In this document: in pieces, positions 35,299-44,059 of the stretch | How the letters are laid out: each line of letters begins with the position of its first letter | How positions within the stretch are numbered: position 1 is the first letter of the stretch | Assembly (NCBI GenBank): GCA_025060595.1 | Contig: JANXBX010000003.1 | Coordinates: 90,933-154,932, forward strand | Length of the DNA stretch: 64,000 bases | Source of the DNA: Synergistota bacterium | Lineage (GTDB): Bacteria; Synergistota; GBS-1 | Direction: 5' to 3' | Notes under the pieces: generated by a model | Told to the model about the DNA's origin: nothing | The model's database searches: none | What the model saw: the letters and a program-made list of their open reading frames with translations, nothing else | Translations under genes and position numbers: made by a program

Positions 35299-36027
35299 CT
35301 ATTTCTTGAAGAGGAGTACCTTTGGAGGCATCCTCTTATGATCGCTTCTCTTTCTCATTCCCTCGATTTTTCTAACTATATCAGGATCAGCTTTACCCTC
35401 AAGAAGATATTTATCAAGAACTTCGTAAGTTATGCCCATTTCCCCCTCATCGGTTTGTCCATCCCAAAGTCCAGCAGTTGGCGGTTTATGTATTATTTTC
35501 TCCGGAACACCGAGATGTCTAGCAACCTCTCTCACCTCAGACTTAACCAAACTTCCTATAGGAAGTATATCAACTCCACCATCCCCATACTTAGTGAAAT
35601 ATCCAACCTCAAGCTCACTCCTATTCCCAGTTCCGACCACAAGATAGTTAAGCCTATTTGCAAAGTAGTAAAGGGTTATCATCCTTAAGCGAGGCTTAAT
35701 ATTAGCCAAAGCAATGTCTCCCCTCTTATCAACTTCACCTAAGATATTAAGAAAAGCCTCGTAAATAGAAGAGAGATCTACCAGTCTATAAGGAATTTCA
35801 AAAGCTTTAACAAATTCTAAAGCATCACTAAGATCTGATGAAACAGAACGACAAGGCATTATGAGCCCAAGCATATTTTCCCCCATTGCTCTCTTCAATA
35901 GTAGGGCAACCACGGCAGAGTCAACCCCACCACTTATACCAACAACCCCCCCTTTAGCTCCAGCCTCTCCTATTTCATCCCTGATCCAGGAAACAGCTCT
36001 CTCAACAAACTCAGCTGCGTCAAACAT
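35299..36027 (-). CDS. nadE: NH3-dependent NAD+ synthetase
   Basis: NadE makes NAD+ from deamido-NAD, ATP and ammonia. This is the 242-aa ammonia-only form, with no glutaminase (nitrilase) domain. The PP-loop [16 protein letters not shown] is near residue 29, with [27 protein letters not shown] and [14 protein letters not shown] further on. GGAGGGATCAAC precedes ATG 36027. It is the first gene of a 12-gene minus-strand unit running to livM. Confidence 0.97.
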   Translation of the reverse strand: MFDAAEFVERAVSWIRDEIGEAGAKGGVVGISGGVDSAVVALLLKRAMGENMLGLIMPCRSVSSDLSDALEFVKAFEIPYRLVDLSSIYEAFLNILGEVDKRGDIALANIKPRLRMITLYYFANRLNYLVVGTGNRSELEVGYFTKYGDGGVDILPIGSLVKSEVREVARHLGVPEKIIHKPPTAGLWDGQTDEGEMGITYEVLDKYLLEGKADPDIVRKIEGMRKRSDHKRMPPKVLLFKK

Positions 36028-36061
36028 GTTGATCCCTCCATAGCTTAAGTGACTAAAAACT

Positions 36062-36085
36062 ATTATAACACAGCTATGTTATAAT
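36062..36085. promoter_or_regulatory. Symmetric divergent promoter palindrome between nadE and the aminotransferase
   Basis: ATTATAACA (36062-36070) and TGTTATAAT (36077-36085) are a perfect 9-bp inverted repeat around AGCT. Each arm contains a perfect TATAAT: plus strand 36080-36085 and minus strand 36067-36062. Neither has a clear TTGACA. It may be both promoters and an operator; no known regulator site was recognised. Confidence 0.55.
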
Positions 36086-36123
36086 ATAATTTGCTTTCTT
36101 CAATATTAAGGAGGTGTTTCTTT

Positions 36124-37242
36124 TTGTATTTTAAACCCTTCAAGGTAGAGGCATGGCTTAACGAGCATGAACCAAAGGCTAAATATCACCTTGGAGAAAC
36201 ATCGATAGCTCCCTTATCCCTAAGGGAACTTAAAGAAATTACCGATTTCCGATGGGAAGAGCTACTTGACATAAAACTTGACTATGGAGAAATTCAAGGG
36301 ATAAGCATTCTTAGAGAGGAAGTTTCAAAGCTTTTTCTTAATACAAACCCTGAGGAGGTATTGATCACAAACGGATCTATAGAAGCAAACTTTCTTGCCA
36401 TAGCTGCTCTCTCTGAAGAATGTGAAACCTTTTTAGCCGAATTTCCAGAATATAATCAGCTTTATGAGCTACCTAAAGCATTTGGGAAAAAAGTTAAGCT
36501 TTACAGGCTTAAAAGAGAAAATGGATTCTCAGTAGATGTAGAAGAACTATTAGAAACCGCTAGAGACTCTCAAGCAGTTATCTTGAACCATCCACACAAT
36601 CCCACGGGAGCAGCTCTCGAAGAGGAAAAGATGCAATATATAATAGAAAACCTGATTAAGGCCGGTAAGAAGATAATGTTTGATCAAGTTTATCTTAACC
36701 TCTCAAAAGAAAATCCTATAACACCATCAGCAAGGAAGCTTTCTAATGAAGTAATAGTCACAGGAGGACTCTCAAAAAGCTTCGGTTTACCTGGTTTAAG
36801 AATAGGCTGGATAATCGCTCCAAAAAGCTTCATAGAGAGATGCTGGAAGATCAGAGATTATGTTGCGATATCCATCTCTCCATTAAATCAGTTTTTAGCT
36901 TATAAAGCGCTTCAGAATAAAGACAAAATTCTTAAAAGAAGCAGAGATATATTGAGGAAAAACTTTGATATAATCTCCAATTGGATGGAAAAAAACAGGG
37001 ACATTATAGATTGGATTCCTCCAAAAGAAGGTTGTGTTTGTTTCCCTTGGTTAAAGAAAGTAGAGAATAGCGAGGATCTTTGTAAGGCTCTCATGGAAAG
37101 AGACAGTGTTCTTCTTGTACCCGGAAGCTGCTTTGATATGCCCGAGCATATAAGAATCGGTTTTGGTTTTGAAAGCGAAATTTTAATCAAGGGGCTCGAA
37201 GTGTTAGAAAAATTTTTAAGGAGGGATATAGATAATTTATGA
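36124..37242 (+). CDS. Pyridoxal-phosphate-dependent aminotransferase, class I/II
   Basis: This fold-type I aminotransferase of 372 aa has [29 protein letters not shown] (cofactor phosphate site), [16 protein letters not shown], and [18 protein letters not shown] with the PLP lysine. The specificity is not evident. It is nearest to the broad group of amino-acid/2-aminoadipate-like aminotransferases. TTG 36124 is chosen because AGGAGGTG is 7 bases upstream; earlier in-frame starts lie before that site. Its end overlaps lepA by 4 bases. Confidence 0.85.
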   Translation: MYFKPFKVEAWLNEHEPKAKYHLGETSIAPLSLRELKEITDFRWEELLDIKLDYGEIQGISILREEVSKLFLNTNPEEVLITNGSIEANFLAIAALSEECETFLAEFPEYNQLYELPKAFGKKVKLYRLKRENGFSVDVEELLETARDSQAVILNHPHNPTGAALEEEKMQYIIENLIKAGKKIMFDQVYLNLSKENPITPSARKLSNEVIVTGGLSKSFGLPGLRIGWIIAPKSFIERCWKIRDYVAISISPLNQFLAYKALQNKDKILKRSRDILRKNFDIISNWMEKNRDIIDWIPPKEGCVCFPWLKKVENSEDLCKALMERDSVLLVPGSCFDMPEHIRIGFGFESEILIKGLEVLEKFLRRDIDNL

Positions 37243-39029
37243 TAGCCCCTGAAAGGATTAGAAACTTCTGTATAATAGCCCATATAGATCATGGAAAATC
37301 AACCCTGGCTGATCGATTTCTTGAGATCACAGGAACCATACCGGAAAGGAAAATGGTAGAGCAATACCTCGATATGCTTGAAATAGAAAGAGAAAGAGGC
37401 ATAACCATCAAAGCTCAACCGGTTAGAATGGAGTACAAAGGATATGTTCTAAATCTTATAGATACACCAGGCCATGTAGACTTCACTTATGAGGTATCTC
37501 GCTCCTTAGCCGCATGTGAGGGAGCAATACTTGTCGTGGACGCAACCCAGGGAGTAGAGGCTCAGACTGTAGCAAATGCCTTCCTTGCTATAGAAAGTAA
37601 TCTTGAGATAATCCCGGTAATAAACAAAATAGACCTTCCAAATGCCGATCCCGAAAGAGCTAAAAGAGAAATAGAGGAAGCCATAGGGTTAGACGCCTCT
37701 GGAGCAATACTTGCAAGCGCAAAGGAAGGAATAGGAGTAGAAGAAATATTAGACACGGTTATAAAACAGATACCTCCTCCAAAAGGAGACCCTAATGCCC
37801 CTCTAAGAGCACTCATATTCGACTCAATTTATAACAGCTATAGAGGTGTTGTAATTTACATAAGAGTCAAGGATGGGACAATAAAGGCTGGCCAAAAAAT
37901 AATCATGATGTCTACAGGAAATATTTACGAGGTAGAAGAGGTTGGAATCTTTACACCTCATATGAAGCCTATAAATGAGCTTGGCCCAGGCGAGGTTGGA
38001 TACGTTATAGCAGGAATAAAAGAGATAAGACAAGCTCGAGTTGGAGATACTATAACCGATGCCTCAAACCCAGCGAAAGAACCCTTACCAGGCTACAAAA
38101 AGGTAAAACCGGTGGTTTTTTGTGGTGTTTATCCTGTAGATAGAAATGATTTTGAAAACCTAAGAGACGCTCTTGAAAAGTTAAGATTGAACGATGCTTC
38201 CATTTATTTTGAGCCAGAGTCATCAGCAGCTTTGGGAGCAGGTTTTCGATGCGGATTCCTAGGAATGCTTCATATGGAGGTAGCTTTAGAGAGACTAAGA
38301 AGAGAGTTTGAACTCGACCTTATAGCTACCGCACCTAACGTAGTATACAAGGTAGTAAAACACTCTGAAGAGGTTTTAGAGATAGATAACCCTGCCAAGT
38401 TTCCACCTCTGGGAGAGATAAGAGAAATACAGGAGCCTTTCGCTAGAGTAACCATATTCACTCCAACAGAATTCGTTGGAAACATAATGTCCTTCCTTCA
38501 GGAAAGAAGAGGTTCTTTCAAAAGCATGGATTACTTAAGTCCAGAAAGGGTCATGCTTATATACGAGGTTCCGCTTGCGGAAATAATCATCGACTTTCAC
38601 GATAAACTAAAATCGCTAAGCAAAGGATACGCATCAATGGATTACGAACCTATAGGTTATAAAACTTCTGATTTGGTAAAAGTAGATATACTCATTCATT
38701 ATGAACCTGTAGATGCCTTCTCCTTTATAGTCCACAGGGAGAAAGCCTACCATAAGGCTTTAGCTCTCCTTCAAAAGCTAAAAGAGATGATACCTCGTCA
38801 GCTATTCGAAGTAGCGATCCAAGCAGCTATAGGAAAAAAGGTTATAGCAAGAGTCGATATTAAACCTTTAAGAAAAGATGTTCTTGCAAAATGCTACGGT
38901 GGAGATGTAACAAGAAAGAAAAAGCTATTAGAAAAGCAAAAGGAAGGTAAAAAGAGAATGAAAGCCTTAGGAAAGGTAAATGTCCCAACAGAGGCCTTCT
39001 TAGCTTTAATGAAGCTAGAGAAAGAATGA
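37239..39029 (+). CDS. lepA: Elongation factor 4 (LepA)
   Basis: LepA is a translational GTPase that acts on the ribosome in back-translocation or assembly. The 596 aa show P-loop [15 protein letters not shown], switch [34 protein letters not shown], and the LepA-specific C-terminal domain ([38 protein letters not shown]). The start overlaps the aminotransferase stop by ATGA. It overlaps hemW by ATGA. The lepA-hemW pairing is conserved in many bacteria. Confidence 0.98.
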   Translation: MIAPERIRNFCIIAHIDHGKSTLADRFLEITGTIPERKMVEQYLDMLEIERERGITIKAQPVRMEYKGYVLNLIDTPGHVDFTYEVSRSLAACEGAILVVDATQGVEAQTVANAFLAIESNLEIIPVINKIDLPNADPERAKREIEEAIGLDASGAILASAKEGIGVEEILDTVIKQIPPPKGDPNAPLRALIFDSIYNSYRGVVIYIRVKDGTIKAGQKIIMMSTGNIYEVEEVGIFTPHMKPINELGPGEVGYVIAGIKEIRQARVGDTITDASNPAKEPLPGYKKVKPVVFCGVYPVDRNDFENLRDALEKLRLNDASIYFEPESSAALGAGFRCGFLGMLHMEVALERLRREFELDLIATAPNVVYKVVKHSEEVLEIDNPAKFPPLGEIREIQEPFARVTIFTPTEFVGNIMSFLQERRGSFKSMDYLSPERVMLIYEVPLAEIIIDFHDKLKSLSKGYASMDYEPIGYKTSDLVKVDILIHYEPVDAFSFIVHREKAYHKALALLQKLKEMIPRQLFEVAIQAAIGKKVIARVDIKPLRKDVLAKCYGGDVTRKKKLLEKQKEGKKRMKALGKVNVPTEAFLALMKLEKE

Positions 39030-40126
39030 TAGCCCTTTATGTGCATGTTCCTTTTTGTATAAGAAAGTGTAAATATTGTAATTTCTTTTCTATTCCCTTT
39101 GAAGATCAATTATCTCAAAGATATCTAAGAAATTTATTTAAAGAGATAGATTTCTGGCGCGAGAAACTATCCGAAAAGGTAATAAAAACCATCTATATAG
39201 GTGGAGGAACACCAACCGTATATGACGAAGAAACGTTAGTTCTAATACTAAGAAAAATTAAAGAGAGCTTCAATATAAGTGAAAACGCTGAGATAACAGT
39301 CGAAGCTAACCCTAAAACCATAAACGAAAAGAAGCTTAAAGGCCTTAAAGAGGAAGGGGTAAACAGGCTAAGCTTAGGAATACAGAGTCTAAATGACAGG
39401 CTACTCAAAATCTTGGGAAGACCTCACTCAGCTCAAGAGGCTATAGAGGCAATGGAACTTGTTAGTAAAGTTAACTTTAAGAGCTGGAACGTAGATTTAA
39501 TATATGCTATACCAACCCAAACTTTAGATGAATGGGAAAAAACGCTAAGGGAGGTGCTTTCCTTTTCCCCTCCGCATCTTTCACTTTATAGTCTAATTCT
39601 CGAAGAAAAAACCCCCTTATACGAGGAAATTAAATCAGGGCTATATGAACTTCCGGAAGATGAAGGATATGAAGCTTTCACTATGGCAAAGAACCTCCTT
39701 AAAGAGAAAAATTATATACACTATGAGATTTCTAACTTTGCCATTGAAGGGCACTTTTGCCAACATAACATTACTTACTGGAAAAACGAACCCTATATAG
39801 GAATAGGACCGGGAGCTTCCTCTTTTTACGAAGGATGGAGATTTAAAAGGGAAGAAAACTTTGATTGGTTCTTAGGATATTCAGAGGTTATAAGGATAGA
39901 CAAGGAAGAGGAAATGAAGGAAACCATATTTATGAACTTAAGAATGTTAGAAGGCATAGATAAAGAGGGCTTCTTTAAAAGGTTCGGCATTAGGATAGAA
40001 GAAAAATATAAAGAAATTATAGAAAAATTGAAAAAAGAGGGACTTCTTGAAGAAGATCAAAATAGAATAAAGCTAACCGAAAGGGGTCTTCTTCTTGGAA
40101 ACCAGGTTTTTGAAAGTTTTGTTTAG
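39026..40126 (+). CDS. hemW: Radical SAM protein HemW (heme chaperone / coproporphyrinogen oxidase-like)
   Basis: This 366-aa protein has the radical SAM motif [10 protein letters not shown] (CxxxCxxC, about residues 11-20), [32 protein letters not shown], and the HemW C-terminal helical domain (about 280-366, [19 protein letters not shown]). HemW is a heme chaperone rather than a true HemN. It directly follows lepA. Its last 32 bases are overlapped by the CPBP gene. Confidence 0.93.
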   Translation: MIALYVHVPFCIRKCKYCNFFSIPFEDQLSQRYLRNLFKEIDFWREKLSEKVIKTIYIGGGTPTVYDEETLVLILRKIKESFNISENAEITVEANPKTINEKKLKGLKEEGVNRLSLGIQSLNDRLLKILGRPHSAQEAIEAMELVSKVNFKSWNVDLIYAIPTQTLDEWEKTLREVLSFSPPHLSLYSLILEEKTPLYEEIKSGLYELPEDEGYEAFTMAKNLLKEKNYIHYEISNFAIEGHFCQHNITYWKNEPYIGIGPGASSFYEGWRFKREENFDWFLGYSEVIRIDKEEEMKETIFMNLRMLEGIDKEGFFKRFGIRIEEKYKEIIEKLKKEGLLEEDQNRIKLTERGLLLGNQVFESFV

Positions 40127-40649
40127 CTACATTGGGCTTTTCTTAACGATCTGGTTAAAGAGAGACTTAGCTATAGCCTACATGCTTTATCTTCCTCTCT
40201 TAATCGTTCCAAAGAAACATTGGGAGAGCTATGGAATAACACTAAAAAGCTGGGAAAAATCTTTAAAGCTTTGCGCTTTAGCTTCATTAATCTTTCTCTT
40301 ACCTTTCACTATAGCCTCCATAGCTTTGTCTATTAGTCAGGGCTTTAGGGGTATAACCTTTAGCGCAGCTTTATATCAATTTATCGGTGTAGCTTTACCT
40401 GAAGAGCTCTTTTTTAGAGGGTATCTCCAAACGGAGATATCGAAGCTTACCCTAAATCCTTGGAAAAGCATTATACTTACCTCTATCCTTTTCACAGTCG
40501 TTCACCTTTTTAAGGGTATAACTCCCGTAAATGTTGGGGTCTTCTTACCATCTCTTATATTTGGCTACCTTCGTGAGGAAACCGGCTCTATCTTAGCTTC
40601 TACCATCTTTCATGCTCTATCTAATATAATATTCTTTTCTCTATTTTGA
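40095..40649 (+). CDS. CPBP family intramembrane metalloprotease
   Basis: This is a polytopic membrane protein of about 184 aa with the CPBP/Abi motif set PEELFFRGYLQ (motif 1), FTVVHLFKG (motif 2) and STIFHALSN (motif 3), with Glu-Glu, Arg and His in their expected places. Family members cleave or regulate membrane proteins, or modify prenylated proteins; the bacterial substrate is unknown. The start is unsure: TTG 40095 has AAGGGG 8 bases upstream, while TTG 40110 is the next in-frame option. It overlaps hemW by 32 bases. Confidence 0.82.
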   Translation: METRFLKVLFSYIGLFLTIWLKRDLAIAYMLYLPLLIVPKKHWESYGITLKSWEKSLKLCALASLIFLLPFTIASIALSISQGFRGITFSAALYQFIGVALPEELFFRGYLQTEISKLTLNPWKSIILTSILFTVVHLFKGITPVNVGVFLPSLIFGYLREETGSILASTIFHALSNIIFFSLF

Positions 40650-40666
40650 AAAAGGAGGTGAAGATA

Positions 40667-41035
40667 GTGAAAAGCATTGTAATAAGATTTAAAGGATTAG
40701 AGCTAAAGGGGGTTTTGAATGAAACCTTAACTGCTCAAAAGATCTACGAAGCATTACCTATAAAATCCCACGGTAATAGATGGGGACAAGAGTTTTACTT
40801 TAAGATACCCGTTACCATGGAGTTAGAAGATGGAAAAGAGGTGGTAAACAAAGGAGACATAGGATACTGGCCTCCTGGAAAAGCCATGTGCATCTTCTGG
40901 GGACCTACTCCCATAAGCCCTCCAGATAAGATAATACCAGCAAGCGCTGTAACAATCGTAGGGAAAATAGAAGGAGACCTTAATTTATTAGACCAGCTTG
41001 ATGACGGAGACAGAATAGAAATAGAAAAAGCCTAA
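40667..41035 (+). CDS. Cyclophilin-like (DUF369/TM1367-type) domain protein
   Basis: This 122-aa protein resembles the DUF369/cyclophilin-like fold: IVIRFKGLELKGVLNETLTAQKIYEALPIKS, YFKIPVTMELE, GDIGYWPPGKAMCIFWGPTPIS and the closing LDQLDDGDRIEIEKA. Arg and Trp residues line the equivalent pocket, but isomerase activity is not shown for this family. The start is GTG 40667, with AAAGGAGGTG 7 bases upstream. It ends the plus-strand string, followed by a terminator hairpin. Confidence 0.8.
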   Translation: MKSIVIRFKGLELKGVLNETLTAQKIYEALPIKSHGNRWGQEFYFKIPVTMELEDGKEVVNKGDIGYWPPGKAMCIFWGPTPISPPDKIIPASAVTIVGKIEGDLNLLDQLDDGDRIEIEKA

Positions 41036-41043
41036 AAAGAAAA

Positions 41044-41073
41044 AGGCTCCCTCAAAAAACACTGAGGGAGCCT
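41044..41073. terminator. Rho-independent terminator between the cyclophilin-like gene and rpmF
   Basis: An 11-bp stem (41044-41054 with 41063-41073, GC-rich core GGCTCCC/GGGAGCC, 8-base A-rich loop). On the minus strand it is followed by TTTTTCTTTTT, a strong U tract for the rpmF transcript. On the plus strand the downstream sequence is less U-rich. Confidence 0.9.
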
Positions 41074-41093
41074 CATAATTCAGTCACCTTAAA

Positions 41094-41291
41094 TTACTTT
41101 TCCTCTTTTTCCTCTACAACAAGTACCTCTCTTCCATCGTAATAACCACACTCAGGACAAACCCTATAAGTGGGAACTATTTCCCCACAATGAGAGCAAG
41201 TAGTTAAACTGGGCGTCTTAATACTCCTTAACCATTGAGCCAGTCTCTTATCTCTACGAGCCTTTGACGTTTTTCTCTTCGGAACTGCCAT
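41094..41291 (-). CDS. rpmF: 50S ribosomal protein L32
   Basis: L32 is a small structural protein of the large subunit. The 65 aa start MAVPKRKTSKARRDKRLAQW and contain a zinc-ribbon of two CxxC pairs (CSHC near residue 32, CPEC near 50). The C-terminus is unusually acidic (VVEEKEEK). GGGAGGTG precedes ATG 41291, which lies inside the 3' end of the DUF177 gene (38-base overlap). DUF177-rpmF is a conserved pair. Confidence 0.98.
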   Translation of the reverse strand: MAVPKRKTSKARRDKRLAQWLRSIKTPSLTTCSHCGEIVPTYRVCPECGYYDGREVLVVEEKEEK

Positions 41292-41835
41292 CGCTCACAC
41301 CTCCCTTCATAAGCCCTTTTAAAGCACTCCATCTGGGATCTTCTACATCACGCTCACATCCACAATCTCCCTCATTGAGATTTTTACCACACACGGGACA
41401 AAGTCCCTTACAATCCTCTTTACATAAGGGTTTCATTGGTATAGATAAAATTATAAACTGCCTTATATCCCCTTCTATGTCTATATTTTCACCAGCGAAG
41501 TAAGATATTCTAAAATCATCTTCGTTCAAGGATCTTTCCTTGGAAGAAGTAAATTGCTCCTCCCCCCTCCTATATTCTACTTCAAACTCAACCTTAACAG
41601 GAAAGCTAAAAAGCTCTAAACACCTACTACAGTGAAGCTTTAAAGTTGTTGTAGCCTCGCCCCAAACCATAAACCCCTCTTTTACTTTAACAACACCGCC
41701 TTCTACAAAAACCTCCTCAGAGAAATTTACCTTTTCCCCTTTGTAATCGAAGGACTCGAAGTTTTCCTCAAAAGTAAACTCTAAGACTTTCCCAGGCTCT
41801 CTTTCAAGCTCTTCTAATTCTATCACCATCGCCAT
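41254..41835 (-). CDS. yceD: DUF177 (YceD) domain protein
   Basis: This 193-aa protein of the DUF177/YceD family, linked to 23S rRNA accumulation in E. coli and plants, is nearly always encoded before rpmF. The conserved CxxxC...CPVCG core (CKEDCKGLCPVCGKNLNEGDC, about residues 138-158) may bind zinc. LHCSRCLE supplies another cysteine pair. ATG 41835 has AAGGGGGCG 7-8 bases upstream. Its end overlaps rpmF by 38 bases. Confidence 0.92.
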   Translation of the reverse strand: MAMVIELEELEREPGKVLEFTFEENFESFDYKGEKVNFSEEVFVEGGVVKVKEGFMVWGEATTTLKLHCSRCLELFSFPVKVEFEVEYRRGEEQFTSSKERSLNEDDFRISYFAGENIDIEGDIRQFIILSIPMKPLCKEDCKGLCPVCGKNLNEGDCGCERDVEDPRWSALKGLMKGGVSDGSSEEKNVKGS

Positions 41836-41897
41836 TCAAAATCGCCCCCTTTAAAAAAATAAAAAGCCTTAATAAAATATACTAAGGGGGAATAAAT

Positions 41898-43142
41898 ATG
41901 AAAGTTGTAGGCCTTATTACTGAATACAATCCCTTTCACACAGGGCATTTATACCATCTCCACAAGAGCATAAAACTTACGGAAGCCGATTTTAGCATAG
42001 CTGTGATGAGCGGGAATTTCTTACAAAGAGGAGAACCCGCTATCGTAGACAAATATAAGAGAGCTGAAATGGCCCTCGCTGCTGGTGTAGACATAGTTTT
42101 TGAACTCCCCTTTCCCTTTGCCTCACATAATGCTGGCGTTTTCGCGTTCGGTGCTATATCCCTTCTTAACTCCCTAGGAGTGATAACTCATCTCTGCTTC
42201 GGAAGCGAATCAGGAAACCTAGAAGAACTTCAGACTATCGCAAAAATTCTATACCAAGAATCGGAAAATTTCAAGGCCGATATAGTTAAATTTTCGAAAG
42301 AGGGACTACCATATCCTGAAGCAAGATTAAAGGCTTTAGAAAACGAACTTAAAAGAAAAGGAATTAATCCAGAAACCCTTAAAGGCTCTAACAACATCTT
42401 AGGAATAGAATACCTTTTAAGCCTACTAAAGCTTAAAAGCAGTATAAAACCCATGACAATAAAAAGGATAGGAAGCGCCTATCTTGATCCAGAAATAAAG
42501 GGAAAATTTTCAAGCGCAACAGCAATAAGAAAGAGAATTCTTGAAAGCGGGGTCTCTAGCGTAAAAGATATAGTTCCTCCAATAACTTATAAGATATTAA
42601 AGAAGGCTGAAGAAAATAACGAACTCGTCTCTATAAAAAATTTTGAAAGAGAGATATTAATACTGATCAAGAGATTAGAAGTAAGTGAGATAAGAGAGAT
42701 AGCCGAAGTAAAGGAGGGCCTTGAGAATAGAATTAAAAAAGCTGGTTTAAAGGCCATAACCATTGAAGAATTACTTCAGGGAATTAAAACCAAAAGATAC
42801 ACTCTAACAAGGATATCTAGAATATTGATACATCTTCTAGTAGGATTTAAGGAAAGGGAAAACAAACTCTTTCAAAAAACAGGCGCGCTTTACGCTTTCC
42901 TTCTAGGATTTTCAACTAAAGGGAAAGAGCTTCTAAAAGAAATAAAAAGACGATCTTCCATTCCCATTATAACTAGACCGACGGGGCTAAACGAACCCGC
43001 CTCGATTATGCTTAAACTCGACCTGAAAGCCACAAGAATATACGAAGCGGGAATTGGAAAACGCTTAGAGCTTTTCCAACCTGTTCAGAGAGATGTTGAC
43101 GAAGAAACTTTAAGCTTCTTAAGTAGCATCTCCTCTACATAA
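41898..43142 (+). CDS. tmcAL: tRNA(Met) cytidine acetate ligase
   Basis: TmcAL attaches acetate to the wobble cytidine of elongator tRNA-Met using ATP. The 414 aa begin VVGLITEYNPFHTGHLYHLHKS with the HxGH nucleotide-binding motif, then AVMSGNFLQRGEPAIVDKYKRAEMAL, and a mid-domain PMTIKRIGSAYLD with SSATAIRKRI. It is somewhat longer than many homologues at the C-terminus. AAGGGGG precedes ATG 41898. The final 58 bases overlap the convergent coaD gene on the other strand. Confidence 0.93.
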   Translation: MKVVGLITEYNPFHTGHLYHLHKSIKLTEADFSIAVMSGNFLQRGEPAIVDKYKRAEMALAAGVDIVFELPFPFASHNAGVFAFGAISLLNSLGVITHLCFGSESGNLEELQTIAKILYQESENFKADIVKFSKEGLPYPEARLKALENELKRKGINPETLKGSNNILGIEYLLSLLKLKSSIKPMTIKRIGSAYLDPEIKGKFSSATAIRKRILESGVSSVKDIVPPITYKILKKAEENNELVSIKNFEREILILIKRLEVSEIREIAEVKEGLENRIKKAGLKAITIEELLQGIKTKRYTLTRISRILIHLLVGFKERENKLFQKTGALYAFLLGFSTKGKELLKEIKRRSSIPIITRPTGLNEPASIMLKLDLKATRIYEAGIGKRLELFQPVQRDVDEETLSFLSSISST

Positions 43143-43582
43143 GGAGGAACCATTCCCCTTACACATCCTCCGAAACTCGCTATTTCCTTAACCATGCGAG
43201 AAGTAAGATAAAGATACTTGGAATCAGAAAGTAAAAAAACGATTTCCACATTTTTATTAAGCTTTCTATTGGTTAAGGCCATCTGAAACTCATAGTCAAA
43301 ATCAGTTACAGCCCTCATACCTCTTATAACTACATCTATTTTCCTCTCTCTAAGGTAGTTTACAAGAAGTCCATCAAAACCGTCTACTTCAACATTACTA
43401 ACATGCCTAATTGCTTCTTTTATCATGTCTATTCTTTCCTCCATAGAGAAAAGCGGCCTCTTTGAAGGATTAGTAACAACAGCAACTATAAGCTTATCAA
43501 ATATCCTTGAAGCCCTTTCAATTATATCCACGTGACCATATGTAATTGGATCAAAGCTCCCCGGGTAAACAGCTGCTTTCAC
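43085..43582 (-). CDS. coaD: Phosphopantetheine adenylyltransferase
   Basis: CoaD makes dephospho-CoA from 4'-phosphopantetheine and ATP. The 165 aa show AVYPGSFDPITYGHVDIIERA with the TxxH motif, PLFSMEERIDMI, VDGFDGLLVNYLRE, and RGMRAVTDFDYEFQMALTNRKL. The GTG start is 3 bases after rsmD's stop. The 3' end overlaps the tmcAL end by 58 bases in antisense. rsmD-coaD is a widely conserved pair. Confidence 0.97.
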   Translation of the reverse strand: MKAAVYPGSFDPITYGHVDIIERASRIFDKLIVAVVTNPSKRPLFSMEERIDMIKEAIRHVSNVEVDGFDGLLVNYLRERKIDVVIRGMRAVTDFDYEFQMALTNRKLNKNVEIVFLLSDSKYLYLTSRMVKEIASFGGCVRGMVPPYVEEMLLKKLKVSSSTSL

Positions 43583-43585
43583 CCA

Positions 43586-44059
43586 TTACACCCCCTTATA
43601 GAGATAACTTAAAATAGTATCTCCATATCTACGCTCCTTAAGTAATTTCCAACTTCCCGGTTCAAAATCTTCCTTGAAAAACCTCTCAATAACAAGAAGT
43701 CCATCATCCTTAAGTAAAGGAACTTCCTCTAGAACCCTTAAAATCTCACTAGGAAAACCCATCCCATAGGGTGGATCTGCAAAGATTATATCGAACTTTT
43801 TTCCATCAAGGTAGAGCTTTTTAATTGCTTTTTTATAATCCATACATAAAATATAGTCACGAGCTACCTTTTTCGAAATCTCCCTTACCATACGCGGATC
43901 AATTTCTACAAAAAAAACCTCCTTAGCACCCCTCTTTAAGGCCTCTTCACCGATCTTACCGCTTCCAGCGAAAAGCTCAAGAAATGTTTTCCCCCTTATA
44001 TTTCCCAAAGTATCAAAAAGAGCTCTCATCACAAGAGAAGTAGTATGTCTAACTGACAT
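43586..44059 (-). CDS. rsmD: 16S rRNA (guanine966-N2)-methyltransferase RsmD, N-terminally short
   Basis: RsmD methylates G966 of 16S rRNA. The 157 aa have the SAM motif ELFAGSGKIGEEALKRGA (about residues 24-41) and the catalytic FADPPYGMGFP (about 93). The family's N-terminal ~20-25 residues (before the RPTxDRVREALF equivalent) are absent: the frame begins at RHTTSLVMRALF, and two in-frame stops (TAA TAA) immediately precede the ATG, so it cannot be extended. Its start overlaps the recG end by 11 bases. The missing segment normally helps bind RNA. Confidence 0.9.
   Translation of the reverse strand: MSVRHTTSLVMRALFDTLGNIRGKTFLELFAGSGKIGEEALKRGAKEVFFVEIDPRMVREISKKVARDYILCMDYKKAIKKLYLDGKKFDIIFADPPYGMGFPSEILRVLEEVPLLKDDGLLVIERFFKEDFEPGSWKLLKERRYGDTILSYLYKGV

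Noticed and set aside
36085-36090. Second TATAAT as an additional aminotransferase promoter
   Set aside because: It directly repeats the first and lies in an A/T-rich run; without a -35 or mapped start I cannot separate it from the palindromic promoter.
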